Below, one piece after another: positions 10,599-20,081 of a stretch of DNA of 44,945 bases. Source of the stretch: Gnetum montanum (taxonomy: Eukaryota > Streptophyta > Gnetopsida > Gnetales > Gnetaceae); NCBI GenBank assembly GCA_015680685.1, contig MNCI01027496.1, forward strand, positions 1,081,432 through 1,126,376, read 5' to 3'. Within the stretch, counting starts at the first letter, position 1. Each line of letters begins with the position of its first letter. The translations under genes and the position numbers were made by a program. The notes beneath the pieces are model-generated. The model made no database searches. It was not told the DNA's origin and was given only the letters and a program-made list of their open reading frames with translations.

Positions 10599-11333
10599 CC
10601 TGGGTAGTTGTTTAAAAATGCATAATATCTTTCTAAGGCCATGTCCATGGGTTCATGTTGTGCTTGTTTCCACTCTTGGATTTGTTTTCTCAAGGATAAC
10701 ACTCTTGCATAGGTTTGATATCTTTCATTGAAGAGTTCTACCATTGTCGGCCAACATCGAATTTATTTTGGTCTTAAGGACCTATACCATACTTTTGCTT
10801 GGCCAATGAGTGTCGTAGGAAAGAGCTTAAGTTTCTGCCATTCATTATCAATATTGTTCCATACACAGGCATCATGGAAGGCTTGTAAATGATGTTGCAA
10901 ACGTAAATCATAACCTCTTGAAAATTTGGGGAAGTTTTTTAAATCAAGCCTGGGTAGACGGCTTTCCTTGCGATGCTTGCGGGATATTCAAACAACCTCT
11001 TGTATATGTATGAGGCTCTTAGTGGGCAGCAGGGGTTCATCGTCACTAGGTAGGTTATGAATTTGTGAGTTGGGATGATGTTTTCTTTATTTATGTACAT
11101 AGAGGACCCCTGCATAAGATTGAGTACTCCCCACTTCATCTTCATCATCATATAATTCATTGGTTCTCCAGTGAATTACCTTATTAGTTGTTACATTATC
11201 ATAGTGTTGTGAGAGAGACATTGTTGTGAATTTTGTGTGAATTAATTGAAATCAAGTTCTTTTCTAAGAGATATATCACGAATACTTTATTATGGCGATC
11301 TTGTATGATATAACTAATCTAAATAACTAGCAT

Positions 11334-11353
11334 CGTCCCTGGAAATGGCCCCA
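11334..11353 (-). other. Primer-binding site of element C
   Basis: On minus it reads TGGGGCCATTTCCAGGGACG, a decayed match to the tRNA-Asp complement, one base from the LTR. Confidence 0.65.
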
Positions 11354-11354
11354 A

Positions 11355-12268
11355 TGATGAGTGGCTAGGTACCCCTACACTCAACCATACGAATATGAGC
11401 ATTCAAGCATGATTCGGTCAAACTTCACAGATGGGCTAGCTGTGGTATCTAGATAGTTACACGTTGATCATAGTTCGCTATCTTCCCACCTGGACTAGTA
11501 TTTGCTTTATCATGTATGGTTTAGTCCAGAGTGAGGTGTATGATGTGGTCCTAAGCTAGTGTTACTCCTAGAGGCAATGGAAAATAACTTTGTTTTAAGC
11601 TAATAGGGAATGAGCAGCAAAATCTAAGCTAGCCTAAGTGTGATGATCATTCGTACACATCTTGGACCTCATGTACTACTTCTGGGATTACCAAGTGCAT
11701 GTTACTTAAGCATTCCTACATACGCTATTGGGATACCAAGTAGTCACACTTAAATGCTCGTGATTAAGTCATACTCATTTCGCGTTTAATAACAGGCGTA
11801 GTAGATGAAGGTAAAGAAATATTAATTAAGAAAGAAATAAATAACAATAATAGTTAAGCAATTAAAACTAAGTGAATGCTTCAATGATGAAGTAATCTCA
11901 ATCTTTATTGCTAGTCATGGGTGTGTCCAAGTACATCACACTCGAATAAAGGTTCCATACAATTACAATCATCACACTGCGGGCATGCATTGAGGAAAGA
12001 ATGGAAATTAACTAAAAACTAACAAAAAAGACTATATTCCTACACTTACTTACTACCCTTCCTATGCGCCCGAATGTGTATTTATAGGCTTACACAACAA
12101 TCACGATATTGTGTATCCGATATCATTATCTAGGCCACGATATCGCGTACCTGATATCAAGGGTCTGATATCGAGGGTTTGATATCAAGGGTCTGATATC
12201 GAGGGTTTGATATCAAGGATCTAATATCAAGGGTTCGATATCAGCACCTAACAAACCATGATTCATCA
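11355..12268 (-). repeat. 5' LTR of element C
   Basis: On plus it reads from TGATGAGTGGC to ATTCATCA, so on minus it is a TG...CA LTR of 914 bases. The TATA box is on minus at 12079-12086. U3 contains the GATATC array at 12108-12243. The partner LTR is outside the window, so the target duplication (12269-12273, TTGGC) cannot be confirmed. Confidence 0.88.
12108..12243. repeat. GATATC-centred tandem array in the U3 of element C
   Basis: Units such as gatatcgagggttt and gatatcaagggtct alternate about every 15 bases (12153-12243), after a more palindromic part around 12108-12152. Each GATATC is its own reverse complement. Related but different arrays occur in the other LTRs of the family, so this looks like a fast-changing regulatory block. 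Confidence 0.8.
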
Positions 12269-13130
12269 TTGGCATACAATACTTTTAGAATTATTAGTGG
12301 GATCAATACATTACTCAAAAAGTCATAAGTGATATGAAAATCTTATTTATCTTAAAAGCGCAAATGTAACAAATAATCTATTCTAGCGTAGGATGTTTGA
12401 AAGGAACTTTATCATGCTATTATTCAACTATGCTTTATGGATAAAAAATTCTCTAAAAGAAATTCTAAAATTGATGTAGTTAGATAGGTCCAAGAGGATA
12501 TCAGTGGACATAAGCCAAAATTTAATTTTACTTTTAATAAAAAAATATCTAACTATTATTTATGGGTATGTTGTATCTCACCTCAATCTAGCAAACAAAT
12601 ATTGGAAATAAATAAAAGAAATTAAGAAGCTTTTCCTATTACATGAATTTAGAGTGAAGACATAGATATAATATGATATTATGTTTCTTGAAGCAACAAT
12701 GATCTAAGTTGAAGTTATTTGTCAATTTATAGCTACATTCATAATCCCGTTAGATTCCCATTATATAAATACTCTAAAGGTGATGTTTGCAACCTAAGAA
12801 AAATGATGGTCTTGAGAATGATTTTTATGGTTTAATAAATGGAATATTTAATAGCACATTCTTTATTCAGATGTTAAGTAGGTTCGCCAAATAGTGAAAT
12901 AAATAGTATTTCAAAAAAGTTGGGAAAGTGTAAAAGGAAAAAAAATAGTCTATTTGAATAATGTTAGAAGACTTTAGTTTAAAAGAAAACTATTTAACTA
13001 TTACTATTTCTTACTATTTGTGATGCACAATTAGTAGAGCATGTATGCTATCTCATCATCATGAAGAATGAATATGCCAATTGTCTAATAAAGATGAACA
13101 CCACATTTGTCTATTGTGTCATACATTTGA
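12269..13130. other. AT-rich intergenic stretch, nothing recognised
   Basis: It is AT-rich and has no long ORF or familiar repeat. It ends where the 232-bp tandem repeat begins. Confidence 0.6.
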
Positions 13131-13826
13131 GCACCTTGGACACAAATTGGATTTTATAGTTACAAATTTCGTTCATTTGTTCTATATGTTTTTTTTCTTT
13201 TTGTGTTTTAGGGGAGGGTTTCGTAACCCCAAAAAATGACTATAAATATATTCTAAGACACTATAGGAATATAAAAAATTCTTAAGTGTGACTCAAATTG
13301 GCAACCTCTTATCTAACAAGATAATTTATTCTAATTGTTACTAAGAATACTTGGCAATTTGAGCACCTTGGACACATATTGGATATTATAGCTACAAATT
13401 TAGTTCATTTGTTTTAGATGTTTTTTTTCCTTTTATGTTTTAGGGGAGGATTTTAGAACCCCAAAGAATGACTATAAATATATTCTAAGACATTATAAGA
13501 ATATAAAAAAGTCTTAAGTGTGACTCAAATTGGCAACCTCTTATCTAACAAGATAATTTATTCTAATTGTTACTGAGAATACTTGGCAATTTTAGCACCT
13601 TGGACACATATTGGATATTATAGTTACAAATTTAGTTCATTTGTTTTATATGTTTTTTTTTCTTTTTATGTTTTAGGGGAGGGTTTCGGAACCCTACAGA
13701 ATGACTATAAATATATTCTAAGACATTATAGGAATATAAAAAAGTCTTTAGTGTGACTCAAATTGGCAACCTCTTATCTAACAAGATAATTTATTCTAAT
13801 TATTACTAAGAATACTTGGCAATTTT
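13131..13826. repeat. Three-copy tandem repeat, 232-bp unit
   Basis: Units begin GCACCTTGGACAC at 13131, 13363 and 13595, exactly 232 bases apart, and the last ends near 13826. Each unit contains a T-rich run, a 'ttttaggggagg' stretch and 'gtgactcaaattggcaacct'. Copies differ by scattered substitutions only. No ORF spans a unit. Confidence 0.92.
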
Positions 13827-13849
13827 CTTAATTCTATTTTCAAAATAAT

Positions 13850-13912
13850 GAGGTGTTAGCTTAGTGATAAAACTCTTGATTTGAAAGCTCCTACACTTTG
13901 ATAGCTTCTTTT
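13850..13912 (+). repeat. tRNA-derived SINE-like head, truncated
   Basis: TTAGCTTAGTGATAA resembles a Pol III A box and is followed by the family's 'actcttgatttgaaagctcc'. The B box and tail are missing. Confidence 0.5.
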
Positions 13913-14509
13913 TAACCTTTGGTGGTGTCTATTTAGGTTCTAGTTGAACTTGTAATCTTTAGAATAAAATCTTCTTCTTCATGATTAATGGTTTAAACCA
14001 TCTCTTTCCTTCTTATAATGTAGATGTGATTAGATGGTGATGGTTGGCTCTATGTAAGAAAAAACTCAAACTCTTGAAAACTAAATTTTCCTTTTTCATG
14101 GTGATAGTATTACACCACAAATCTACAATTGCATGTTTATTAAACTACCATGGTTTTCCTTGAATAATGTGGGAGACATTCATGAAAATGACATTATAAA
14201 TTATGGAATTCAAAAATTTATCCATCTGGAAACTAGGGCTAAGTTACATGAAATAGTTTTCTAAGCATGACATCGTTTATAATAATGATGAAAATAATGC
14301 CATGACCTCCCTTGTCAATCATATGAATTTAATTTTGACCATGACATTTTTAAGTATAAAATCATTCACATGCTTATGTAAAGTATAGGTTTGATTCTAG
14401 TGGGTAATGTTGAGTATTAAAGTTCTAATTGGACTATATATCTTGGGTTGTACTTATATTACAATTATTTTGAGGTCCATCAATACATACAATTATATTT
14501 TTAGAACTC

Positions 14510-14640
14510 ATAGCATGGCTAGTGATAGGTAGCTTAAGTAGTTAGCTTGTTGTCTTGTTAGACAATAGGTTGTTAGTTTGAATCATACTTGCGGCATCAT
14601 TATATTTCTTTATAATTCTTATAATACATTATGTTAGTTA
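14510..14640 (+). repeat. Second type of tRNA-like repeat
   Basis: 'ctagtgataggtagcttaagtagttagc' is followed by 'gttagtttgaatcatacttg', giving weak A-box and B-box-like positions, then an AT-rich tail. It is related to the repeats at 16975 and 17072. Confidence 0.4.
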
Positions 14641-14661
14641 TATATCTTAGAGTGTACCTAC

Positions 14662-14822
14662 AATGAGGTGTTAGCTTAGTGTTAAGACTCTTGATTTAAA
14701 AGCTCTAAGTCATGTATTCAATTCTTGTAGGCAATATTAAGTTATAATGTTCTAATTAAACTTTATATCTTGGGGTATACATATATTACAATTATTTTGG
14801 GGTTCTAATACCCCCATAAACT
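14662..14822 (+). repeat. tRNA-derived SINE-like copy
   Basis: The A-box-like TTAGCTTAGTGTTAAG and B-box-like ATTCAATTC about 35 bases later are followed by the shared tail (ttataatgttctaatt, then attattttggggtt). The same head and tail recur at 15379, 15813, 16655, 16760 and 28302. Confidence 0.65.
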
Positions 14823-14915
14823 TTATAGTGGTAAGACTCTTGATTTGGAAATTCCAAGTTATGTGTCTAATTTTAGTAGGTAACACTAAATTATAAAGTT
14901 TTGCCTAAGTTCTAT
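14823..14915 (+). repeat. Partial SINE-like copy
   Basis: It retains 'agtggtaagactcttgatttgg' and 'gtaggtaacactaaattataaag', with a decayed B box. Confidence 0.5.
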
Positions 14916-15378
14916 GAAAGTTTTATATTAACTATATGTCTTAGAAGTACATATAGTTAACTACATCTAATTCTGACAACCACCTTTCCCTTTACCTCCC
15001 CCTTTCCCTGATCATTATTTTATTAGTTAAAGCATCCTACTTAAGGTTTGCAAATCACAAATTTAATTTTCATAGATATACTAATATGACATATCATTAT
15101 ATTTTGCTTAAGTTCTACAAGAGCTTTGTGTTAGCTATATGTCTATGGGTTAATATAGTCCTCTAGTTCCAATTTCAATACCTCCTCTTTTTTTTTTTAA
15201 AAAAAAAATTTATAAACAATTATTGACTAGGGTTTTATTTAAATTTGTAGGTCATTAGCATGGTAGGAATTGAAACTATAACACCTATATTATAGGTAAT
15301 CCTTGTAATGCATTGTGAGTTTGAGCTATGTTTGAGACATTATTGATACCTCTAGTGCACCTAAGTTTTATGTTAGCA

Positions 15379-15525
15379 ATAATGAGATGTTAGCCTAGTG
15401 GTAAGACTCTTGGTTTGAAAGTTTTAAGTCATAGGTTCAATTTTGGTAGTCAATGCTAAGTTATAAAGTTCTATTTTGACTATATATCTTAGGGTGTGTC
15501 GATATTACAATTATTTTGGAATTTT
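15379..15525 (+). repeat. tRNA-derived SINE-like copy, one of the fullest
   Basis: The head (gttagcctagtggtaagactcttgg), B-box-like GGTTCAATT and the full tail to 'attacaattattttgg' are all present. Confidence 0.68.
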
Positions 15526-15532
15526 GTGTTAA

Positions 15533-15605
15533 TAATAATAAAGTGTTAGCCTAGTGGTAAGATTCTAGGTTATAATTATTTTGGGGTTCCAACACCCCAT
15601 CCCCA
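15533..15605 (+). repeat. Internally deleted SINE-like copy
   Basis: The head 'gtgttagcctagtggtaagattct' joins directly to the tail 'ttattttggggttccaacacccc'. The B box has been lost. Confidence 0.5.
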
Positions 15606-15812
15606 CCTCCCACCCCTCCCAAGTTTTATGTTAGTTGTATAGCATTGGTGTATATATGGTCATGGTTTTGATGTTGATAACCTCCACAAGTTTTACAAAC
15701 AAGTTATTGTTAGTGAGACATTACTCACTTGGTTAGAGCATGTGGTTTGTGATGTACAAGTGATAAGTTTGATTCTAAGGGGTGTGCTAATCTAATACTA
15801 TTATGCTCTTAA

Positions 15813-15945
15813 TAACGAGGTGTTAACCTAGTGGTAATACTTTTGATTTGAAAGTAATAAGTCATGGATTTGATTTTGGTGGGCAATGCTAAATTATAAA
15901 GTTCTAAAAATTTTGGGGTTTGATATTGCTTCCCCCACTCCCCTT
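15813..15945 (+). repeat. SINE-like copy
   Basis: The head is 'gaggtgttaacctagtggtaat', with the B-box position 'ggatttgatttt' and a shortened tail. It differs from the fuller copies by several substitutions. Confidence 0.58.
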
Positions 15946-16218
15946 ATATAAAAGTTCTAATTTGACTATATATCTTGGGGTGTAGCTCATGTAGTCAACC
16001 TCATTTTATTGATATAATCATAGGATATTGATGATCTTGGGGTGTATCTATATTACAATTATTTTGGGGTACTAACACAATACTATTATGCTCGTTTTAA
16101 GTTTTTCTTAAGTATCACGTTGGCTATATGTTGTGAGGGTATGTATTGTTCCCTGCCCCTATCTTCCCCTTCCCTAAATACCTAAACATCAAAATAATTT
16201 ACATTTACTGGATTACGG

Positions 16219-16640
16219 GACCTCTGCTTTGTAGGATGATTAGGCCTTTACTTTAAGGGTGTTGAATGTTGGGTAGTACAAAAGAGGCATGAACAACAAA
16301 TCAATGTGGCAAAAATGCGAATGCTTAGATGGATGTTAAATGTTAGTAGAAGAGATAACTTGCACAATATAGATATTATAAGAAGATTTGAAGTAGCTTC
16401 ATTTTCAAATAAGTTAAATGAATGATGTTTTAGATGGTTTGAACATGTGTAAAGAAGATCAAATAATAAACCTATAAAAAAAGGTTGCAACATCACTATT
16501 ATAGAAAAGTCATTGAAAGGAAAACTAAAAAAGACATGGAAAAAAATGATGGAAGATGATGTAAATAAATTACCAATAAAAAAAGATCTAAATCTTCATG
16601 GAGGTGAATGGTGAAAAAGCACTTATGCAGCTGACCTCAT
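16219..16640 (+). pseudogene. LINE reverse transcriptase C-terminal fragment
   Basis: The translation contains GVECWVVQKRHEQQINVAKM, MRMLRWMLNVSRRDNLHN, then FRWFEHV*RR and LKKTWKKMMEDD. This matches the well-known C-terminal end of plant L1-type LINE ORF2 (the GAECW...AEMRMLRWM...LRWFGHVQRR...RPKKTW series). It ends in GGEW and AAD, as in that family. Stops within HV*RR and EW*K show it is dead. It is a 5'-truncated insertion remnant, about 140 residues long. Confidence 0.82.
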
Positions 16641-16654
16641 TTTTTTGGGGATAA

Positions 16655-16755
16655 ATATAATAAAGTATTAGCCTAGTAGTGAGACTCTTGATTTGGTAGC
16701 TCCAAATTATAGGTTTGATTTTGGTAGGTGATACTAAGCTATAAAGTTTTAATTT
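16655..16755 (+). repeat. SINE-like copy directly after the LINE fragment
   Basis: The head 'attagcctagtagtgagactctt' is followed by B-box-like 'aggtttgattttgg' and the tail 'actaagctataaag'. Confidence 0.58.
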
Positions 16756-16759
16756 ACAC

Positions 16760-16852
16760 AATGATGAATCGGCTAAGTGATAGAACTCTTGATTTGAAAG
16801 CTCCAAGTTATGGACTTGATTTTGGTAGACAATGCTAAATTATAAAGTTTTT
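16760..16852 (+). repeat. SINE-like copy
   Basis: It has 'cggctaagtgatagaactcttgatttgaaagctcc', the B-box region 'ggacttgatttt' and the tail 'tgctaaattataaag'. Confidence 0.57.
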
Positions 16853-16951
16853 TTTACTATATTTCTAGGGGGAAAATATTATTTTAGGAAACAAAAATTT
16901 CTAATTTGACTATATACCTTAGGGGTAAGTATTGTTAAAAAAATGTATAGG

Positions 16952-17145
16952 TTCCAATACTCCCTATAATCCTGCTAGTGATAGGTGACCTAGTCGGTTA
17001 GCTCATTATATTTCTCTATAATTTTTCTAATGCATTATCTTTGAGGGATCCTAATACTCCCTATAATCCTACTAGTGATAGGTGGCCTAGTCGGTTAGCT
17101 CATTATATTTCTCTATAATCTTTCTAATGCATTATCTTTGAGGCA
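16952..17145 (+). repeat. Tandem duplication, 97-bp unit
   Basis: 'ctagtgataggtg(g)cctagtcgg' starts at 16975 and again at 17072. Both are followed by the same AT-rich tail to 'cattatctttgagg'. The two copies are nearly identical. Confidence 0.85.
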
Positions 17146-17159
17146 TGTTGGAATCTTGA

Positions 17160-17228
17160 AATAATCAAACCCATGACTTGGAGCTTTCAAATCAAAAGTG
17201 TCACCATTAGGCTAACACCTCATTGTTA
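17160..17228 (-). repeat. SINE-like copy on the minus strand
   Basis: On minus it reads AACAATGAGGTGTTAGCCTAATGGTGACACTTTTGATTTGAAAG in parts, followed by 'catgggtttgatt'. It is the only copy in the cluster in this orientation. Confidence 0.6.
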
Positions 17229-17503
17229 ATGATGCATTATATTTCACTCTAAGTCTTATAATTATGTTAACTATATGTCTTTTGAAGCACTAGCTATGAA
17301 AATTCAGCTCATATTTTAATATTAAGGGATTACAGTGTTGGAACCTTTTAATTATATATACCTTAGAATATCCAACTTTTTATTCTTGAAAATGTGTAGA
17401 GATGCCTTGAGTATGCTAGTAACGTCATATCATGATAGAGGATAGAAGAAAATGGATGTTCATGAACTCAAGCAATATTTGAAGTTGATTTATCTATGCT
17501 TAT
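17229..17503. other. AT-rich stretch, nothing recognised
   Basis: It lies between the SINE-like cluster and LTR F. No ORF or repeat match is seen. Confidence 0.5.
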
Positions 17504-18447
17504 TGATGAGTGGCGAGGTACCCCTACACTCAACCATACGAAACGAGCGTAGCACTCGTGATCCGGTCGAACTCCACAGACTAAAAGCCTAAATGCCGCA
17601 AGGAACACTTGGGGTTAATTAATCGTTGTCTTCCCAGACTTACTTATTGTTGTGACGGTGTATGGTTAAGTAAGTCCGAGGTATATGATTTTTTTGGTAT
17701 TTTCTGGTTTATCTCCTATGCTAAAGAGTGAAGGGTTGAGAGACTAAGACTAACTCTAACTATAGCACTAAGTCCTAGCGTCAGCATCCGTTCCCACTTG
17801 CTGTACACACCCTGAACTATGCAACTGTGGCTACCAAATGCTAATTGTTACTGGGATTACCACACGTAACGCACATGCTCGAAGCGGTCGTACTAAGGCA
17901 CCTAACTAACCTAAGTGTGACAAGCAGCCGATTCCTTGACTAGCCGTACACATCCGTAGATGCTCGTAATCAAGTCGTACTTGTCCCACGTTCTAGGAGG
18001 TAAGGGTGAGAGAATCTAATCGCGATGAGTAGCCGATTCCTTGGCTAGCCGTACACATTCGTCAATGCTCGTAACCAAGTCGTACTCATGCCGCGTTACT
18101 AGGAAAGCAATAAATAACATTAATTAAACCTATCCATGCACTGCAAGGTTTATCCACAAAGCTCGTCTTTATTGCCGTACACAACTTGCGTTCAGGTACA
18201 AAGCTGCTCGAATAAAGAACCGTTCACTTGGGGGACTCCTACTGCGGGCACATGGAAAATATTCTATCTCTGGGGTGATCAATCCGCCAGAGCTTCGCTA
18301 CTTTACGCCTAGGATGAGAAATGAGGGGAGTGCCGCCTCTTATTTATAGATTTGGCGACGGACCGCGATATCGCGTACGCGATATCATAGGGGATGCGAT
18401 ATTGCGGCAGCCACGATATCGCGGCTTATGCATATTGCGTCTCATCA
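17504..18447 (-). repeat. LTR F (3' LTR of a minus-strand element)
   Basis: On plus it runs from TGATGAGTGGCGAGG to TCTCATCA (944 bases). The adjoining TACCCCC at 18448-18454 is the reverse complement of the GGGGGTA polypurine tract that precedes the 3' LTR of B, so this is a 3' LTR with its element body to the right. That body is cut off by the gap at 18473-18477. The TATA box is on minus at 18341-18348. A perfect palindrome, GATATCGCGTACGCGATATC, is at 18367-18386. CpG sites are well preserved, suggesting a fairly recent copy. The LTR has an internal near-duplicate of about 80 bases (about 17925-18000 and 18024-18098). Confidence 0.85.
18367..18386. promoter_or_regulatory. 20-bp perfect palindrome in the U3 of LTR F
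   Basis: GATATCGCGTACGCGATATC equals its own reverse complement and lies just upstream (on minus) of the TATA box. Shorter or mutated versions are found in the LTR of A (about 2563-2580) and in C. It is a candidate binding site for a dimeric factor; the role is inferred. Confidence 0.65.
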
Positions 18448-18477
18448 TACCCCCATGACTGAATGAAAACTCNNNNN
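18448..18477 (-). other. Polypurine tract of element F, then scaffold gap
   Basis: TACCCCCATGACTGAATG is the complement of a polypurine-tract region like that at 34755-34768. Five Ns at 18473-18477 follow, after which the sequence is unrelated. Confidence 0.7.
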
Positions 18478-19060
18478 ATGGGATGACATGTGAATGGATC
18501 ATTATTACAAGACTTGACAAAACTGGTGTTCATGACAACAAGGGTGAACACCTTATTACAATGACATCAGGCCATATTTGGCAGTTGAGAGAAAAGAGGA
18601 GAGAGAAGAGAAGAGAAGAAGAGAGAAGAGTCTTGCTGCTGCCAACGCCTAGATTACGCCTTCCATTGTCCATCCGTATGCGCATCATCAATTCTGCTCC
18701 TTGCATCGTTGCTTCAGCGCTGCTCCATTCCAAGTGTTTGCTCCAGATCCAATCCGTTGTTGTATGACTACCATCTGCACACACAACACAATCATATATT
18801 AGCAAGGGTAATTGAATCATTAAGTAGTTGATACCTTGCTTCGGTGTAGGTTCATTGGCTAGGTTGTGGTATGGCTAATATGGACCTGGGAAGAGGCAGA
18901 TGATGACTACCGAAGGTGTAGGGGTTAGGAAGAAAATCAAAAATTTCTAGCAACAATTACACTAGCTTAGATATATATATATATGAATTGGTTGAGATGA
19001 TTTTAAAGAAGATGATGTTAATTAAGCCTGACTACTAGATGAGGTAACAAGATAACTAAA
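18478..19060. other. Unassigned stretch with a GA-rich run
   Basis: A purine-rich AGAGAAG-type run lies at 18588-18632, and a short TA run near 18968. ORFs here on both strands overlap low-complexity sequence and match nothing I recognise. Confidence 0.5.
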
Positions 19061-19069
19061 AATAGAATC

Positions 19070-19470
19070 ACTCATCCTTCCTCTATTTCTCATACAACAT
19101 GTGACAAACCTCCATAGCACCAATGTTTCTATCTGCAGTAGCATCCATCATGGGCCTTCTGTAGACTGATAAAGCATCTTCATGAGAATCCCTTGACTCG
19201 GAAATTTACAACAACATGTCATGAAAAGATTGTGATTTCTTCTCTGTTTTAGGTGCATATTTCATGATATATTTTATGACAACATATTATGACATTATTG
19301 GATTTTAAGTTTCTATGATCTGTGGTCATCCTCTACCTCAGCCATGCCCACACGCATGCCCATTGCCACGACCTTCATGAATTGCATTACTTGTTGTAAA
19401 AAATGGTTGTTGTTGCTGATCTTGAAGAGAGTCTTCTTCGCCTTCTCTATTGGGACTAATAGCAGTAGGA
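19070..19470 (-). pseudogene. Helitron helicase-like protein fragment
   Basis: On minus, the stretch 19280-19080 stays in one frame and reads KYIMKYAPKTEKKSQSFHD, then ISESRDSHEDALSVYRR, MMDATADRNIGAMEVCHMLY. This matches the region after the Rep domain in plant Helitron helicase-like proteins (the KY..K.E..S, ALSVYRK and RD.SAQEVCH series). Upstream on minus, 19470-19290 gives a decayed Gln/Gly-rich part. Stops interrupt it (after HDMLL and after MLYEK). It is a remnant of a rolling-circle transposon ORF. Confidence 0.6.
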
Positions 19471-19699
19471 TCTATGTTTTTGAAAATGCACAAATTCTAA
19501 TATTCCATCTTTTAATCTTGTAACATGATGCCTAATTCAATATCTTTAAATACTACATCACACTGTAACCATCATCACCTTAATCCTCACTATGATCGTA
19601 ATCGTCACTGTAACCATAATCGTCATCATTTATAATAATAATAAATATTCATTATTACCCACCATTTATAATAACAAATATTTATTATTACCTTTGTTG

Positions 19700-20081
19700 G
19701 GGCCCTATGCGTGAAGGAATATGAAGAGACGAATAGGGAGCCCAAGGGTCGGGGGATGTTAATCAAATAGAGATTCGGCTCCCTTACAATGACTCTTTGG
19801 GTTCCTTGCACATGGTGCATGCACGTGAGGGAATACGAAGAGATGAATGGGGAGCCTAGGGGTCGAGGAACGTTAATCAAATAGAGATTCGACTCTCTTG
19901 CAGTGACTCTTTGGCTCCCCTGCATGTGGCACGTGTGTGTGAAGGAATATGAAGAGATGAATGGGTAGCCCAAGGGTTGGGGGGTGTTAATCAAATAGAG
20001 ATTCGACTCCCTACAGTGACTTTTTGGCTCCCCTACATGTGGTGCATGCATGTGAGGGAATACAAAGAGATGAATGGAAAG
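19700..20081. repeat. Minisatellite, 114-bp unit, about four copies
   Basis: The motif GA(A/G)GGAATA(T/C) recurs at 19713, 19827, 19941 and 20054 (spacing 114, 114, 113). Because 114 is divisible by three, an ORF on minus (19626-20183) is kept open and repeats 38 residues (NLYLIN.P.PLG.PFISSYS). The array continues after the solo LTR at 21902-21970. Confidence 0.88.

Larger units (their letters stand above)
1120..11221 (-). pseudogene. gag: gag of element C, split by element A
   Basis: The start is inferred at 11221-11219 on minus, aligned with the MPLLQ start of gag in B, and the stop is at 1120. The N-terminal part is 10599-11221 and the C-terminal part is 1120-2538. The two halves rejoin across element A, where one copy of the CCTGG duplication is extra. 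The retrotrans_gag core is recognisable at 10600-10820 and 2245-2538 (residues such as ERLMYHIIDGLHNETRETLG). The knuckle is near 2000-2060, and the C-terminal Pro/Tyr/His-rich tail is at 1120-1780. Several internal stops and shifts are present. In a working element this protein would form the cytoplasmic virus-like particle. Confidence 0.82.
1..12268 (-). mobile_element. Element C: old minus-strand gag-only LTR retrotransposon, split by element A; left end outside window
   Basis: The sense strand is minus. Its 5' LTR is 11355-12268, the tRNA-Asp-like primer site is 11334-11353, and gag begins at 11221 and runs leftward. Element A (2539-10598) is inserted in gag. The gag sequence resumes in register at 2538 and ends at 1120, followed by the post-gag spacer down to base 1. 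This order matches complete element B (LTR, primer site, gag, spacer). No pol-like sequence appears between gag and spacer. ORF2 and the 3' LTR would lie left of the window. Many stops and frameshifts make it defective, and it must be older than A. Confidence 0.88.

Noticed and set aside
13131-13826. CRISPR-like array
   Set aside because: The units are 232 bases, contiguous, without spacers, and in a plant genome.
14510-17228. Functional tRNA genes
   Set aside because: The A-box and B-box-like motifs are present, but no full cloverleaf can be drawn and the copies share a long non-tRNA tail, so they are SINE-like.
18483-18820. Overlapping ORFs on both strands
   Set aside because: They cover a GA-rich low-complexity run, with no recognisable domain.
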